Of a DNA stretch of 64,000 nt, positions 8,216 to 17,087 are shown in pieces. Source of the stretch: Nocardia fusca NBRC 14340 (GTDB lineage: Bacteria; Actinomycetota; Actinomycetes; Mycobacteriales; Mycobacteriaceae); contig NZ_BDCU01000029.1 in NCBI RefSeq assembly GCF_001618425.1, forward strand, positions 1 through 64,000, in the 5' to 3' direction. The position numbers and the translations under genes were made by a program. Under the pieces are notes generated by a model that was not told the DNA's origin, did not search any database, and was given only the letters and a program-made list of their open reading frames with translations. Position 1 is the stretch's first letter, and every line of letters starts with the position of its first letter.

Positions 8216-9328
8216 TCACATGACGAGCCGGTAGAACGCCGAGAGCGCGCCGTCGATGGGATGCGGCTGCGGCCTGCCCCGCTCGTCGAGCCGGTTCCAG
8301 CGCTGCATATTGATCGCGGCCGAGAACTGCCGGGCACCGTCGGCGCGGGTCATCGAGATCGCTCCGGCGCCCCAGACCGAACCGTCGTGACCCCAGAACG
8401 TCGCGTGCCCGGGGACCTCTATCCGGTGCAAACCCAGCCCGTACTCGATCGTCTTGCCCTCGAAGGAGATGACCGGGACGGTGTGCTGCATCTGCGCCAG
8501 CGACGAGCGGTCCACGATCTCACCGGCGAGCAGCAGGGCGAAGAACCGGTTCAGGTCGGCCACGGTCGAGATCAGCGAGGCCGCCGGCCCCACCCACGAC
8601 ATATCGAAATCGCTGTAATCGCGCGGGGGTTCGAGCATCCCGAACCACGCCTCGTAGATCCGCGAATGCGGCCCGTCGACGCGGGTGCCCTCCGGGAGTT
8701 CGGTGTCTCGCAGTCCGGCCCTTTCGATGACGTTGCGGGTGATGCACTTCTCCGCGGTCGTGCCGGTCACCAGTTCCAGGAGCCGGCACAGGAGCAGATA
8801 GTTGGTGTTGGAGTAGATACCGGGGGTGCCGCCGGGCGTCCCGACCGCGGGAGCGGAGACCCCCAGCTCGATCAGTTCGAGGGGGTCGAAACGCGTGTGC
8901 CGGTTCTCGTCCAGACTGTCCGGCCGTGTCTCGGCCACTGCGGGGAAGGCGGCGAGGGACGGATAGGCGTATGGGAGATATTCGGCCAGACCGCTGGTGT
9001 GGTTGATCAACATGCGGACCGTCACGGCCTCACCGCGGGCACCGGGGACCAGCTTCGGCAGATAATGGCCGATCGATGTGTCCAGGTCGAGCTGTCCGCT
9101 CTCCACCTGCTGCAGTACCGCCGCGGCGGTGAAGGTTTTGGTGATACTGCCGACCCGGTGCCGCATATCCGCCGTGACCGGACGGCCGGTCTCGATATCG
9201 GCGACCCCGGCCGCACCGCGCCACAGCCGATCACCGTCACGCACCTCGGCGAACACGCCGGGAATCCCCGCGCGGTGGATATCGTCCAGGGCGGCCTGCA
9301 AGCGGGCGGGCTCGAGTGGGTTCGTCAC
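8216..9328 (-). CDS. beta-lactamase-class serine hydrolase
   Basis: A 370-residue penicillin-binding-protein-fold hydrolase (class C beta-lactamase / D-Ala-D-Ala carboxypeptidase / esterase group). The catalytic SITK (SxxK) motif, YSN (PGIYSNTNY) and a C-terminal GHDGSVWG box replacing KTG are all present. There is no signal peptide, which favours a cytoplasmic esterase-like role over cell-wall work. The GTG start has GGAGAGG 9 bases upstream; the TTG six codons earlier sits inside that ribosome site. Confidence 0.87.
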   Translation of the reverse strand: MTNPLEPARLQAALDDIHRAGIPGVFAEVRDGDRLWRGAAGVADIETGRPVTADMRHRVGSITKTFTAAAVLQQVESGQLDLDTSIGHYLPKLVPGARGEAVTVRMLINHTSGLAEYLPYAYPSLAAFPAVAETRPDSLDENRHTRFDPLELIELGVSAPAVGTPGGTPGIYSNTNYLLLCRLLELVTGTTAEKCITRNVIERAGLRDTELPEGTRVDGPHSRIYEAWFGMLEPPRDYSDFDMSWVGPAASLISTVADLNRFFALLLAGEIVDRSSLAQMQHTVPVISFEGKTIEYGLGLHRIEVPGHATFWGHDGSVWGAGAISMTRADGARQFSAAINMQRWNRLDERGRPQPHPIDGALSAFYRLVM

Positions 9329-9579
9329 GACGGGTGTCCTCTCCAAGAAATCCTGTGCGGGTCGATCCGGGATGCCCGTAGCGGGCGGTACCGGTCGGCC
9401 CTCACTATCCGCCGAGCGGCCCCATCAAGTATCGGAAAAATGTTCCGCGGGACGGACGAACCGAGCGGTTGCCTTCGACCTGGTCATGGCGCGATCATCG
9501 ATGAGGAGCGACCCGGCGGTGCCGGTCCGGTCGACCGTCGGCGAATCGACAGTTATCGACCACGAGAGGACCGTGCCCC

Positions 9580-9930
9580 ATGCCTTCCCCCAGTAGTGCG
9601 AACAGTACCGTTCGACCGTCCTCCGCCGCCCCGGCGAAAACAGCCGATCGTCCCTCGGCACGTGCCGCACCCGCGGCCAGTCTCACCCTGCCCCACCTCA
9701 GCGCCGAGGTCGCGATCCCCGGCCGAGGCATCGATGTGAAGGCCGGGCCGGTCGAGTTGTCCCTGCCCACCCGCTATATCTACTACGGCGGGCTGGGCGC
9801 CCTCGCCGTCGCCGGTGCGGTCGAATTGCCTCTCGCCGGTGCACTGGCGGCGGCGGGCCTGATCGTCGACCGGATGCGCCGGCCCCACGCCGCCGGGCCC
9901 GAGCCCGCGCGCGGCGGCGCGGCGGCGTAG
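9580..9930 (+). CDS. small single-pass or hairpin membrane protein (116 aa)
   Basis: A 116-residue protein of unknown function. Residues 1-40 are Ser/Ala/Pro-rich, 41-65 a polar segment, and about 68-98 a hydrophobic Gly/Ala/Leu-rich stretch (YYGGLGALAVAGAVELPLAG), followed by a basic, Ala/Gly-rich tail. GAGAGGA precedes the ATG by 9 bases. It converges with the car gene. I do not recognise a family. Confidence 0.6.
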   Translation: MPSPSSANSTVRPSSAAPAKTADRPSARAAPAASLTLPHLSAEVAIPGRGIDVKAGPVELSLPTRYIYYGGLGALAVAGAVELPLAGALAAAGLIVDRMRRPHAAGPEPARGGAAA

Positions 9931-9946
9931 TCCGGCCGGCGCGGAT

Positions 9947-12900
9947 TCACAGCAGTCCGAGCAGCTCGAGATCGGTCGTGTACTTGACGATCATCTCCGG
10001 TGTCACATGCGGAATGTCCTTGTCGGCACCGATTCCCGCGTGCCGGACCGCGGCCCGGAACCGTTCGGTCGGCGCGATGGACCCGCGTATCGCCTGCTGC
10101 GGTTTGCGGTAGTTGTCCAGCAGCGGCAGTAGTGAGTACCGCCGCTGCCGGTCCGGTAGCGCCCGGACCGCGGTCTCCATGCGCTGCAACCAGGTGTCGT
10201 AGCCGGAGATCCGCTCGATGGGATGGCCGGCGTCGATCAGCCAGTCGATATAGGTGTCCAGCGAGATCCCGTCGTCGTACGGATTCATCACGTGGTAGGT
10301 CCGGAAGCCGGACCCCGCCCGGGCCCCGAGCGTGGCGACCGCCTCGGCGATGAAACCGACCGGGAGCCCGTCGTAGTGGGCGCGCGGCCGCCGGCCCTCG
10401 GCATCGAGTTCGTAGAAGGAGCCCGGCGCCGTCCCGGTGGCCTCCACACTCAGGACCAGGCGGGTGAACATATCGGGCAGATTGAGCTGACCGGAGTATC
10501 CGGTATCGGCCAGGATCATATCGCAGCGGAACACCGTGACCGGTAGGCCGCACAGGTCGGCGGCCTCCCGCAGCAGCACCTCACCCGCCCATTTGCTGTT
10601 CGAATACCCATTGGCGTAGCCGCCGTCGATCGCCCGGTCCGGGCTGATGTCCCGGATATCGGCGTCCTCGGTGAACGCGGCCCGATCGATCTGGTCGCCG
10701 ACGCCGATGGTCGAGATGTAGGTGTAGGGCTTCTGTCTGGTGGTCAGTGCGAGGCGGAGCAGCTCGGCGGTACCCACGACATTGGGACCGAACAGCTCGC
10801 GGTAGGGCAGCACGTGATTGACCAGCGCGGCCGGGTCCACGATCACGTCGACCGTTTCCGCCAACCACTCCCACGTGGCTCGACTCGTGCCGAGACGAGG
10901 CGCGCTCTTGTCGCCGGCGATCACCTCGAGATGACCGGTGGCCAACTCCCGGTAACGGGCGGACAGCGCCGGATCACCGGTCTCGAATACCTCGTCCAGG
11001 CGCGCCCGGGCGGCCGCGTCGTCCTGAGCCCGCACCGGGCAGATCAGCGTCCCGCCGGAGCGGTTCAGCCGGCGCAGCCATTCGAGCACCAGATATCGGC
11101 CCAGGAACCCGGTGGCACCGGTCAGCAGCACGGTCCGCGCCGGCGCGTTCGGCGCCGGGGGCTCGGGTGCGTCCGCGAGCGTCCCGGTGTCGAGGAACTT
11201 GTCCAGGGTGAGATCGCGAGCATGTATCTCGGTGGCACCCGCGCCGTGTACCGAGGCGAAAGTCGGGCGGTGACCGCCGCGGCGCCGGTCGTCGATGTAA
11301 TCGGCGAGTGCGCGCAGATCCGTGGCCGGGCCGATGATCGTCCCCACCGGCACCTCGACATCGAAGATCTCCCGCAGTAGTTGTGCGAAGGTCAGGGCCG
11401 ACAACGAATCGCCGCCGAGATCGGTGAAATGCGCGTCCGGGCGCAGATCACCCGTGGCCGAACCCAGGAGCGCACCGGCGGCGCGGACCACCGTCTCCAC
11501 CGTCGGCCGGTCACCGCTGCGGTGCAGGGCGCGCAGCTCGTCGGCCTCGGCCGCGGCCAGTTCGGTGTAGAGCTGCTCCAGCCGGGGCCCGTAGTGCTGT
11601 TTCAGGGCCGGGCGGGCGAGTTTGCGGATCCCGGTGAGCAAACCGTTCTCCGGGGTGAACGGCCGGGTCTCGACGATCAGGTCACGCGGGATCTCATAGG
11701 ACTGCAGACCGGCCGTTTTCGCGACCTGCCGCACCGATTCGGCGAGCAGCGGCCGCAATGCCTCGAGATCGCCGCTGGTCTGTGCGATGGCGTCTTCCGT
11801 CGGCACCACCACCGCCAGCGGGTAGGAGCGGGTGCTGTTGCCGTAGACGTAGACCTGCCGGACGAGCGGACTCTCGGCCAGCGCCGCCTCCACCGTGGAC
11901 ACGGGCACGAACTCGCCCTGGGAGAGCTTCAGCACGAAACTGCGCCGCTCGAGGTACACGAGTTCGTCGGCGCCGACCTCGGCGAAGATATCGCCGGTGT
12001 GGTACCGGCCGTCGGCGTCGAACACCTCGGCGGTGGCGTCCGGGCGCTTGTAGTAACCGGGGATCAGTGCCTCCGAGCGGATCACCAGCTCCCCGCGCGG
12101 GTACGGCCGGTCGGTGTGGAAGTAACCCAGCTCCGGGACGTCGACGAGTTCGTAATCGAGCACCGGCGGCCGGCGCACCCGGCCGTCGACGGCGATACTT
12201 CCGGCCTCGGTGGAGCCGTAACCGTCGACGAGATGGAAGTCGAGCAGGGTCTCGACCCACGTTTTCAGCTCCCCGGAGATAGGCGCCGAACCCGTCGTCG
12301 CCGAGAGGAAGCGGCCGCCGAGCAGATTCTGCCGGAGATCGGTGAGCACTTGCTGCTCCAGTGTTGCCGGATCGGCGCCGGCGGCGGCCCGACGCTGCAT
12401 TTCACCGCGGAACCGCTGGAAGAGCATCTCCCAGATCCGGGGCACGAAGGCGAGCTGGGTGGGCCGGGCCAGTGCGAGATCGTCCAGCAGCGTCGAGAGA
12501 TCACTCGTGGCGGCGAAGTAGACGGTGCCGCCGCGGGCCAGGGTCATGTACAGGATCGCCCGCCCCATGATGTGGCTCATGGGCATGAACCCGAGGGCGA
12601 TGGCCGGTTCGGTGGCGCGCTGGCCCCACCGTTCACTGGTCGCGGCACGCCAATGGTCGGCCACCAGGCGCTCGGTGATCACGGCGCCCTTCGGCTCGCC
12701 GGTGCTTCCGGAGGTGTAGATCAGCAGTGCCGGCGGGTCCGGTTCGGTGGGGGGCGGCACCCACGGTGGCGGCAGTGCGGCACCGCGGGCCATGAGCTCG
12801 GCGAGGTGGTCGATACGTACCGGGCTGCCCGCGGCGGACAGCCGTGCCGCCGCGGCGTCGAAGGTTGCCCGCTGGTCGTCGGCCTGCGGGTGATAATCGA

Positions 12901-13465
12901 ACACGATCAGGCGAGCCGGGCTGTGGCCGGTGCGCACCAGGTCGACGGCGTCGTCCAGGTGATCGATACTCGTGGCGAGCACGGTGGGCTCGGTTTCGGC
13001 GACGACGGACCGCAGCCGGTCGACCGGCGCGCTGGTCTGTAGCGGCACCGCCACTGCCGCCAGCCGCACGACCGCCATATCGACGAGCGTGTAGTCGACG
13101 CTGGAGAACCCGAGGACACCGATCCGGTCACCGGGCCGGACGGGGTCGCCGGACAGTGCCGCGGCGAGCGCGCCGGCCCGGTCCCAGACCTCGCCGTAGG
13201 TCAGGGTGTCGAATCGGGGCAGTAGTTTCGCCGCGGTGCGACCGGTCTGCGGATCGGTGACGAACTCGACCGCGCGCTGGCCGACCGCGGGGCGCCCCGC
13301 GTATCCCTGCATCACGGTCCGGGCGACTTCGAAGGGCCGCGCACCGGGTTTCTCGGCTCGTGCGGTCACGGCCGGGTCGGGCCGGGCCGCGGCGAACTGC
13401 GGGTCGGTGCGGTACAGCTCCGCGATGCGGTGTTCGAGCCGGGCTTCGCGCGTATCGGTCGACAT
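9947..13465 (-). CDS. car: carboxylic acid reductase
   Basis: A 1172-residue enzyme that reduces aromatic and aliphatic carboxylic acids to aldehydes with ATP and NADPH. The order is adenylation domain (IYTSGSTGEPKGAV near residue 255, then GYGSTEAG), phosphopantetheine carrier (DLGGDSLSALTF near 680) and a Rossmann reductase domain (LLTGATGFLGRYLV near 780, YANGYSNSKWAGE near 925). Length and sequence track Nocardia iowensis Car (1174 residues) throughout. It needs a 4'-phosphopantetheinyl transferase, not present here. ATG 13465 has AAGGTG 7 bases upstream. It is divergent from a TetR gene, with inverted repeats between them. Confidence 0.96.
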   Translation of the reverse strand: MSTDTREARLEHRIAELYRTDPQFAAARPDPAVTARAEKPGARPFEVARTVMQGYAGRPAVGQRAVEFVTDPQTGRTAAKLLPRFDTLTYGEVWDRAGALAAALSGDPVRPGDRIGVLGFSSVDYTLVDMAVVRLAAVAVPLQTSAPVDRLRSVVAETEPTVLATSIDHLDDAVDLVRTGHSPARLIVFDYHPQADDQRATFDAAAARLSAAGSPVRIDHLAELMARGAALPPPWVPPPTEPDPPALLIYTSGSTGEPKGAVITERLVADHWRAATSERWGQRATEPAIALGFMPMSHIMGRAILYMTLARGGTVYFAATSDLSTLLDDLALARPTQLAFVPRIWEMLFQRFRGEMQRRAAAGADPATLEQQVLTDLRQNLLGGRFLSATTGSAPISGELKTWVETLLDFHLVDGYGSTEAGSIAVDGRVRRPPVLDYELVDVPELGYFHTDRPYPRGELVIRSEALIPGYYKRPDATAEVFDADGRYHTGDIFAEVGADELVYLERRSFVLKLSQGEFVPVSTVEAALAESPLVRQVYVYGNSTRSYPLAVVVPTEDAIAQTSGDLEALRPLLAESVRQVAKTAGLQSYEIPRDLIVETRPFTPENGLLTGIRKLARPALKQHYGPRLEQLYTELAAAEADELRALHRSGDRPTVETVVRAAGALLGSATGDLRPDAHFTDLGGDSLSALTFAQLLREIFDVEVPVGTIIGPATDLRALADYIDDRRRGGHRPTFASVHGAGATEIHARDLTLDKFLDTGTLADAPEPPAPNAPARTVLLTGATGFLGRYLVLEWLRRLNRSGGTLICPVRAQDDAAARARLDEVFETGDPALSARYRELATGHLEVIAGDKSAPRLGTSRATWEWLAETVDVIVDPAALVNHVLPYRELFGPNVVGTAELLRLALTTRQKPYTYISTIGVGDQIDRAAFTEDADIRDISPDRAIDGGYANGYSNSKWAGEVLLREAADLCGLPVTVFRCDMILADTGYSGQLNLPDMFTRLVLSVEATGTAPGSFYELDAEGRRPRAHYDGLPVGFIAEAVATLGARAGSGFRTYHVMNPYDDGISLDTYIDWLIDAGHPIERISGYDTWLQRMETAVRALPDRQRRYSLLPLLDNYRKPQQAIRGSIAPTERFRAAVRHAGIGADKDIPHVTPEMIVKYTTDLELLGLL

Positions 13466-13491
13466 CGGACTCACCTTCGAACTCTCGTAGG

Positions 13492-13539
13492 TGGCACTCA
13501 CGAGTGTCATTTGACACCCTCAAGTGTCGGAGCGACACT
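13492..13539. promoter_or_regulatory. array of TetR-type operator half-sites
   Basis: Between divergent car and tetR lie three adjoining inverted repeats built from one half-site, RGTGTCR. They are TGGCACTC/GAGTGTCA (13492-13509, one mismatch), GTGTCA-TT-TGACAC (13504-13517, perfect) and AGTGTCG-GAG-CGACACT (13523-13539, perfect). The first two share a half-site. The arrangement is what an autoregulating TetR that also represses car would need. Binding is inferred, not shown. Confidence 0.75.
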
Positions 13540-13567
13540 GTGGCGCGTCAAGGAGAGAGCGGGAAAC

Positions 13568-14182
13568 GTGACCGGTACCACTGACCAGCGCAGTTCGGTG
13601 CAAGTGAAGAGGGTGCGGGTAACCACCGACGCGATCATCGCCGCCGCGCAGCGCGCGATGTACGAGCACGGTCTCGATATCACCGTCGAGGAGATCGCCG
13701 CCGGTGCCGAGGTCGGCCGCCGCACCGTTTTCCGCCATTTCGCCACCCGGGAGAAGCTGATCGGGGCCGCCCTCGCGGCCGGTTACACCGACTTCTTCGA
13801 TTCGCTCCCGCGCTACGACGGAACCGGATGGGAGAACTGGCTCGCCGAACTGACCCGCCGCGTCCACCGGCAGACCGCCGCGGCCGGCCGGATCATCTGG
13901 CATCTGCGCACCCGGCGGCTGCCGCCGCTGCTCGCCGCCGCCCACGACGACCATTTGCACGGACTGCACCAGCTGTTCACCACCATCACCGGCACCCTCT
14001 GGGCGGCGGCGGGCGGCGCGGGTCCGCCGCCGGATCAGCTGCGCCGCACGGTCGCCGCGCATCTGAGCCCGCTGTTCACCCAGGCCGTCCTGCTCGACGC
14101 CGAAGGCGACCCGGAATTCGCGGCCGAGATCGCGACCACCGCTGTCACCGCCACGCTGTACCGACTGCTCGACGACCGGTGA
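13568..14182 (+). CDS. TetR/AcrR-family regulator, probable car regulator
   Basis: A 204-residue TetR protein. The helix-turn-helix is TVEEIAAGAEVGRRTVFRHF, followed by FATREKLIGAALAAG and a helical ligand domain. The GTG at 13568 has GAGAGAG 8 bases upstream and AGGAG 12 bases upstream; the open frame further up has no ribosome site and would run through the operator array. Divergent placement against car makes it the likely car regulator, with a carboxylic acid or aldehyde as a plausible inducer. Confidence 0.88.
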   Translation: MTGTTDQRSSVQVKRVRVTTDAIIAAAQRAMYEHGLDITVEEIAAGAEVGRRTVFRHFATREKLIGAALAAGYTDFFDSLPRYDGTGWENWLAELTRRVHRQTAAAGRIIWHLRTRRLPPLLAAAHDDHLHGLHQLFTTITGTLWAAAGGAGPPPDQLRRTVAAHLSPLFTQAVLLDAEGDPEFAAEIATTAVTATLYRLLDDR

Positions 14183-14209
14183 GCCGGACCGGCTACGGCG
14201 GTGGGCGGT

Positions 14210-15223
14210 TCAGCCGATCCCGGCCGCCGGGTCGATCGCGAGCGCGAGCGTGTCCTTGACCATCGCGAGTGCCGCACCGAGCGGGCTCGACCGGCCCCCG
14301 GAGACCGTGATGTCGCCGGCGTCACCGCACCGGAACTCGACCGCCTTCTCGGGCCCGGCCAGGACACCGAAGGGCGCGGCCGTCCGCGGGAACTCTCGCA
14401 GGGCGACGACCACCCGTCCGGGAGCATCGGCTCGGGCCGACCCGATATGCCGCAGCACCGCCCCGCGCGCGTGGGCGCGCACAGCCCGGGCGGCGGTGCC
14501 GTCGGTGATCGGTTCCGCCTCGACCCGGCACGCGGCGACATCCCATCCCCAGAGGAGACCGGACAGCAGGCGGAGTTTGGTGGCGGCGTCGGCGCCGGAC
14601 AGATCCGCCGCGGCATCCGCCTCCGCGATCCCGCGCTCCCGGGCGATATCGAGTGCCGCGGCCGGGGCCACGCCCTCGCCGAGCCGATCGAGGACGAAAC
14701 TCGCCGTACCGTTCACGCAGCCACGCACCTCTTGCACCTCGAAGCCGCGCAGTCCGGCGCGGGCGAGGTCACCGGCGGGCAGCGCCGCGCCCGTGGCCCC
14801 GGAGATCCGGACAGCCCGACCGTATTCGCTTGCCACGGTGTGCAATCGGGACCAGCCGGACAGCAGCGGTGATTTGGTGGCCGTCACGAGGTGCGCCCCG
14901 GCGGCGAGCGCGGCGAGCCCGTCGGCGAGCGCTTCCGCGGCGCCGTCCGGGTGCGACGGGACAGCCTGTGCGACGACAGCGGGGACGGTGCCCGCCAGTA
15001 GGTCCTCGATCGGTGTGCGGGCCGGCCAGCAGGTCCGATCGGGGGGTACGCCGCCGTCGGGTGTGTGGATCTGACCGTCGCGCGCGCGGATCGCGACCAG
15101 GTACGGGTCCACCAGGTACCGGCCGCGGAATTCGGCGCGGCGGGCGCGGAGCACGGCGGCATAGTTCCGCGCGACCGGTCCGTAGCCGATCAGCACGATC
15201 GGGAGCGGGGTCGGGCCCTTCAT
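14210..15223 (-). CDS. homoserine dehydrogenase-like protein
   Basis: A 337-residue protein with an N-terminal Rossmann motif (IVLIGYGPVARNYA) and the homoserine-dehydrogenase catalytic region (GCVNGTASFVLDRL, then ADLSGADAATKLRLLSGLLW). It lacks the C-terminal ACT domain of many Hom proteins, and the dinucleotide glycine motif is degenerate. It stands apart from other threonine/methionine genes, so it may be a specialised paralogue in secondary metabolism rather than the main enzyme. Confidence 0.8.
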   Translation of the reverse strand: MKGPTPLPIVLIGYGPVARNYAAVLRARRAEFRGRYLVDPYLVAIRARDGQIHTPDGGVPPDRTCWPARTPIEDLLAGTVPAVVAQAVPSHPDGAAEALADGLAALAAGAHLVTATKSPLLSGWSRLHTVASEYGRAVRISGATGAALPAGDLARAGLRGFEVQEVRGCVNGTASFVLDRLGEGVAPAAALDIARERGIAEADAAADLSGADAATKLRLLSGLLWGWDVAACRVEAEPITDGTAARAVRAHARGAVLRHIGSARADAPGRVVVALREFPRTAAPFGVLAGPEKAVEFRCGDAGDITVSGGRSSPLGAALAMVKDTLALAIDPAAGIG

Positions 15224-15691
15224 CCGGGAGCCTCCAGTTCACTCGAGCTCGGCCGGCACCCGCACAGCGGGGCGTGTTCCGCACACCGTAGTACCCACCG
15301 CGGCCGGCGACCTCCGGGTGAGCGCACCGCCCGAACCGACGCCCGCGACCGAAAATTTTTCCGATTCTCGTGACCGGCATCACCAGGCCTGTGACCTGCG
15401 TCTCCGCCATTTCCGGCCGAAAACGCAGCCGCGACGGGTTCGCCGGAGCCCCTGCCACCCATTGACGTCTTAGCACTAAGCGATTACACATACCTTGGCG
15501 CAAAGCCATCTCGTCCGGAGATCGGCCCCACCCCATCTGCACATCCCCGAACCGAAAGCACTCCATGACCCTCGCCTCCACCCCGAACCCCGCCCGGCCT
15601 TAGCGGTCGAGGCACACGGTGACCTCCCCACCACCGCACCGTCTAACCTATCGATCAGGCGCCCAGCGCCGACTATTGCCGAGGACGCCCC
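15224..15691. other. 468-base intergenic region with promoter, no gene seen
   Basis: No convincing coding frame on either strand. The right half holds the promoter and operator-like dyad described at 15462-15490, which leaves a leader of about 195 bases before the MFS gene. A 12-codon ATG frame (from about 15565) ends at TAG in that leader but has no ribosome site. An A/T-rich patch near 15353-15369 may belong to the divergent gene's promoter. Confidence 0.5.
15462..15490 (+). promoter_or_regulatory. sigma-A-type promoter with internal dyad
   Basis: TTGACG (15462-15467), 17 bases, TACACA (15485-15490). The spacer contains the perfect dyad CTTAG-CA-CTAAG (15469-15480), placed where a bound repressor would block polymerase. 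It is oriented toward the aromatic-acid-type MFS transporter. Confidence 0.55.
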
Positions 15692-16942
15692 ATGAGCGGA
15701 CCCCCCACAGCCGTAACCCCGAGCACCGTCACCCGCGCCAACTGGGTCGTGCTCGCGCTGACCTTCGTCGCTGTCGTACTCGACGGCTACGACACCATCG
15801 CCCTGGGCCTGTCGATACCCGCGTTATCCGAGGAATGGGGTGTCTCCGCGTCGCACTTCACGCCGGCGCTCTCGATCACCAGTCTCGGCGTCGCCCTGGG
15901 ATATATCGCGGTCGGTCAACTGGTCGCCCGGTTCGGTAGCAGGCGTGTCATTCTCGCCGCCGTGCTCGTGTTCACCGCGGGGTCGCTACTCACCGCCGCC
16001 GCGACGTCCATCTGGGAGCTGACCGCCCTGCGGCTGGTCACCGGCCTCGGCCTCGGTGCGGTGCTCCCCGCGGCGGTCGCCCATGCGACTGCCCTCAATC
16101 CCGCCCACTTCCGCCAGTCCATCGCGGTGTTCGTCACCATGGGGATCTCCCTGGGCGCGCTGATCGCGGGCCTGCTCGGCAGCACACTCGTCAGCAGCTA
16201 CGGCTGGGAGTCGGTGTTCGTCATCGGTGCGCTCGCCTCCGCCGTACTGTTCCCGCTGCTGTGGCTCGGCCTACCGGACGAAGAGGAGGTCATGGGCACG
16301 ATCGAACCGGCCGCCGCCAAGCACAGCGCCTCGGTGGCCCGGCTCTTCGACCCCGGAGTCGGCACCCGCACCGCCCTGCTGTGGGGATTCTCCTTCCTCA
16401 CCTTCTCGGTCTACTACATCTTCTCCTCGTGGCTGCCGACCCTGCTCACCAGCTACGGGTTCAGCAAGGGCCTGGCCCCACTGGGCTCCGCGGCGCTGGG
16501 GGTCGGCAGCATCATCGGCGCCGGAGTGCTCATACTCGGCGCGCTACGCCTGCGCATGACCTCGGTACTGGCGGGCACCACCGTCGCGGCGGTGGTCTTC
16601 CTGATCGTTTCCGGCTTCCTCGGCGCGGACAAGGCACTGCTGCTCATCGTGTTCGGCGGGGTCGGCCTCGGCCTGCAGGCCGGCATGATCGGGCAGGCCG
16701 CACTCGCGGTCTCGCTCTACCCCGACCGCACCGCCGCCACGGGTGTCGGATGGGCATCGTCCATGGGCCGGCTCGGTTCGGTACTCGGACCGATCATCGG
16801 GGGCGCTCTCATCGCGCTCGGCGCGTCGACCGGCACGATCGTGCTCCTCGCCTGCGTTCCGGTGGTCGCCGCCCTGGTCCTGGTCACCGCGCTGGGCCGG
16901 ATCACCGCGGCCCCCGTCGAGCGGACCCTCGCGGCGCACTGA
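15692..16942 (+). CDS. MFS transporter, aromatic acid:H+ symporter type
   Basis: A 416-residue inner-membrane permease with 12 predicted hydrophobic segments. The first segment carries LDGYDTIALGLSIPAL, the DGxD-type signature of the AAHS family (PcaK/BenK/MhpT), and the loop after helix 2 reads GQLVARFGSRR, the MFS motif A region. It probably imports a benzoate- or hydroxybenzoate-like acid. No catabolic gene is adjacent. A strong hairpin follows the stop by two bases, so it is transcribed alone. Confidence 0.88.
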   Translation: MSGPPTAVTPSTVTRANWVVLALTFVAVVLDGYDTIALGLSIPALSEEWGVSASHFTPALSITSLGVALGYIAVGQLVARFGSRRVILAAVLVFTAGSLLTAAATSIWELTALRLVTGLGLGAVLPAAVAHATALNPAHFRQSIAVFVTMGISLGALIAGLLGSTLVSSYGWESVFVIGALASAVLFPLLWLGLPDEEEVMGTIEPAAAKHSASVARLFDPGVGTRTALLWGFSFLTFSVYYIFSSWLPTLLTSYGFSKGLAPLGSAALGVGSIIGAGVLILGALRLRMTSVLAGTTVAAVVFLIVSGFLGADKALLLIVFGGVGLGLQAGMIGQAALAVSLYPDRTAATGVGWASSMGRLGSVLGPIIGGALIALGASTGTIVLLACVPVVAALVLVTALGRITAAPVERTLAAH

Positions 16943-16944
16943 CC

Positions 16945-16984
16945 GCGGGCTCCCGGCCGGCGGCTTCGCCGGCCGGGAGCCCGC
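16945..16984. terminator. strong transcription terminator hairpin
   Basis: Perfect 18-bp inverted repeat (16945-16962 with 16967-16984) and a GCTT loop, beginning two bases after the MFS stop. No U-tract follows, typical of actinobacterial terminators. Confidence 0.85.
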
Positions 16985-17087
16985 ACACCGGCCGCCCGCG
17001 CGCGCCCGACGTGCGTACCGCCGCTCCCGCAGACTCTGGGTCGGGCAGTGCACGATAGTGCGGACCCGGCCGACGAGGAGCGAACCC

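Noticed and set aside
11381..13042. 553-codon frame antisense to car
   Set aside because: Shadow of the adenylation domain; no motif and unusual composition.
15495..15695. 66-codon frame in the leader of the MFS gene
   Set aside because: TTG start without ribosome site and a His/Pro-rich product with no protein-like pattern.
16743..17087. Upstream extension of the kup frame into the MFS gene
   Set aside because: The sequence there is Arg/Ser/Pro-rich, overlaps the terminator, and a good GAGGAG site precedes ATG 17088.
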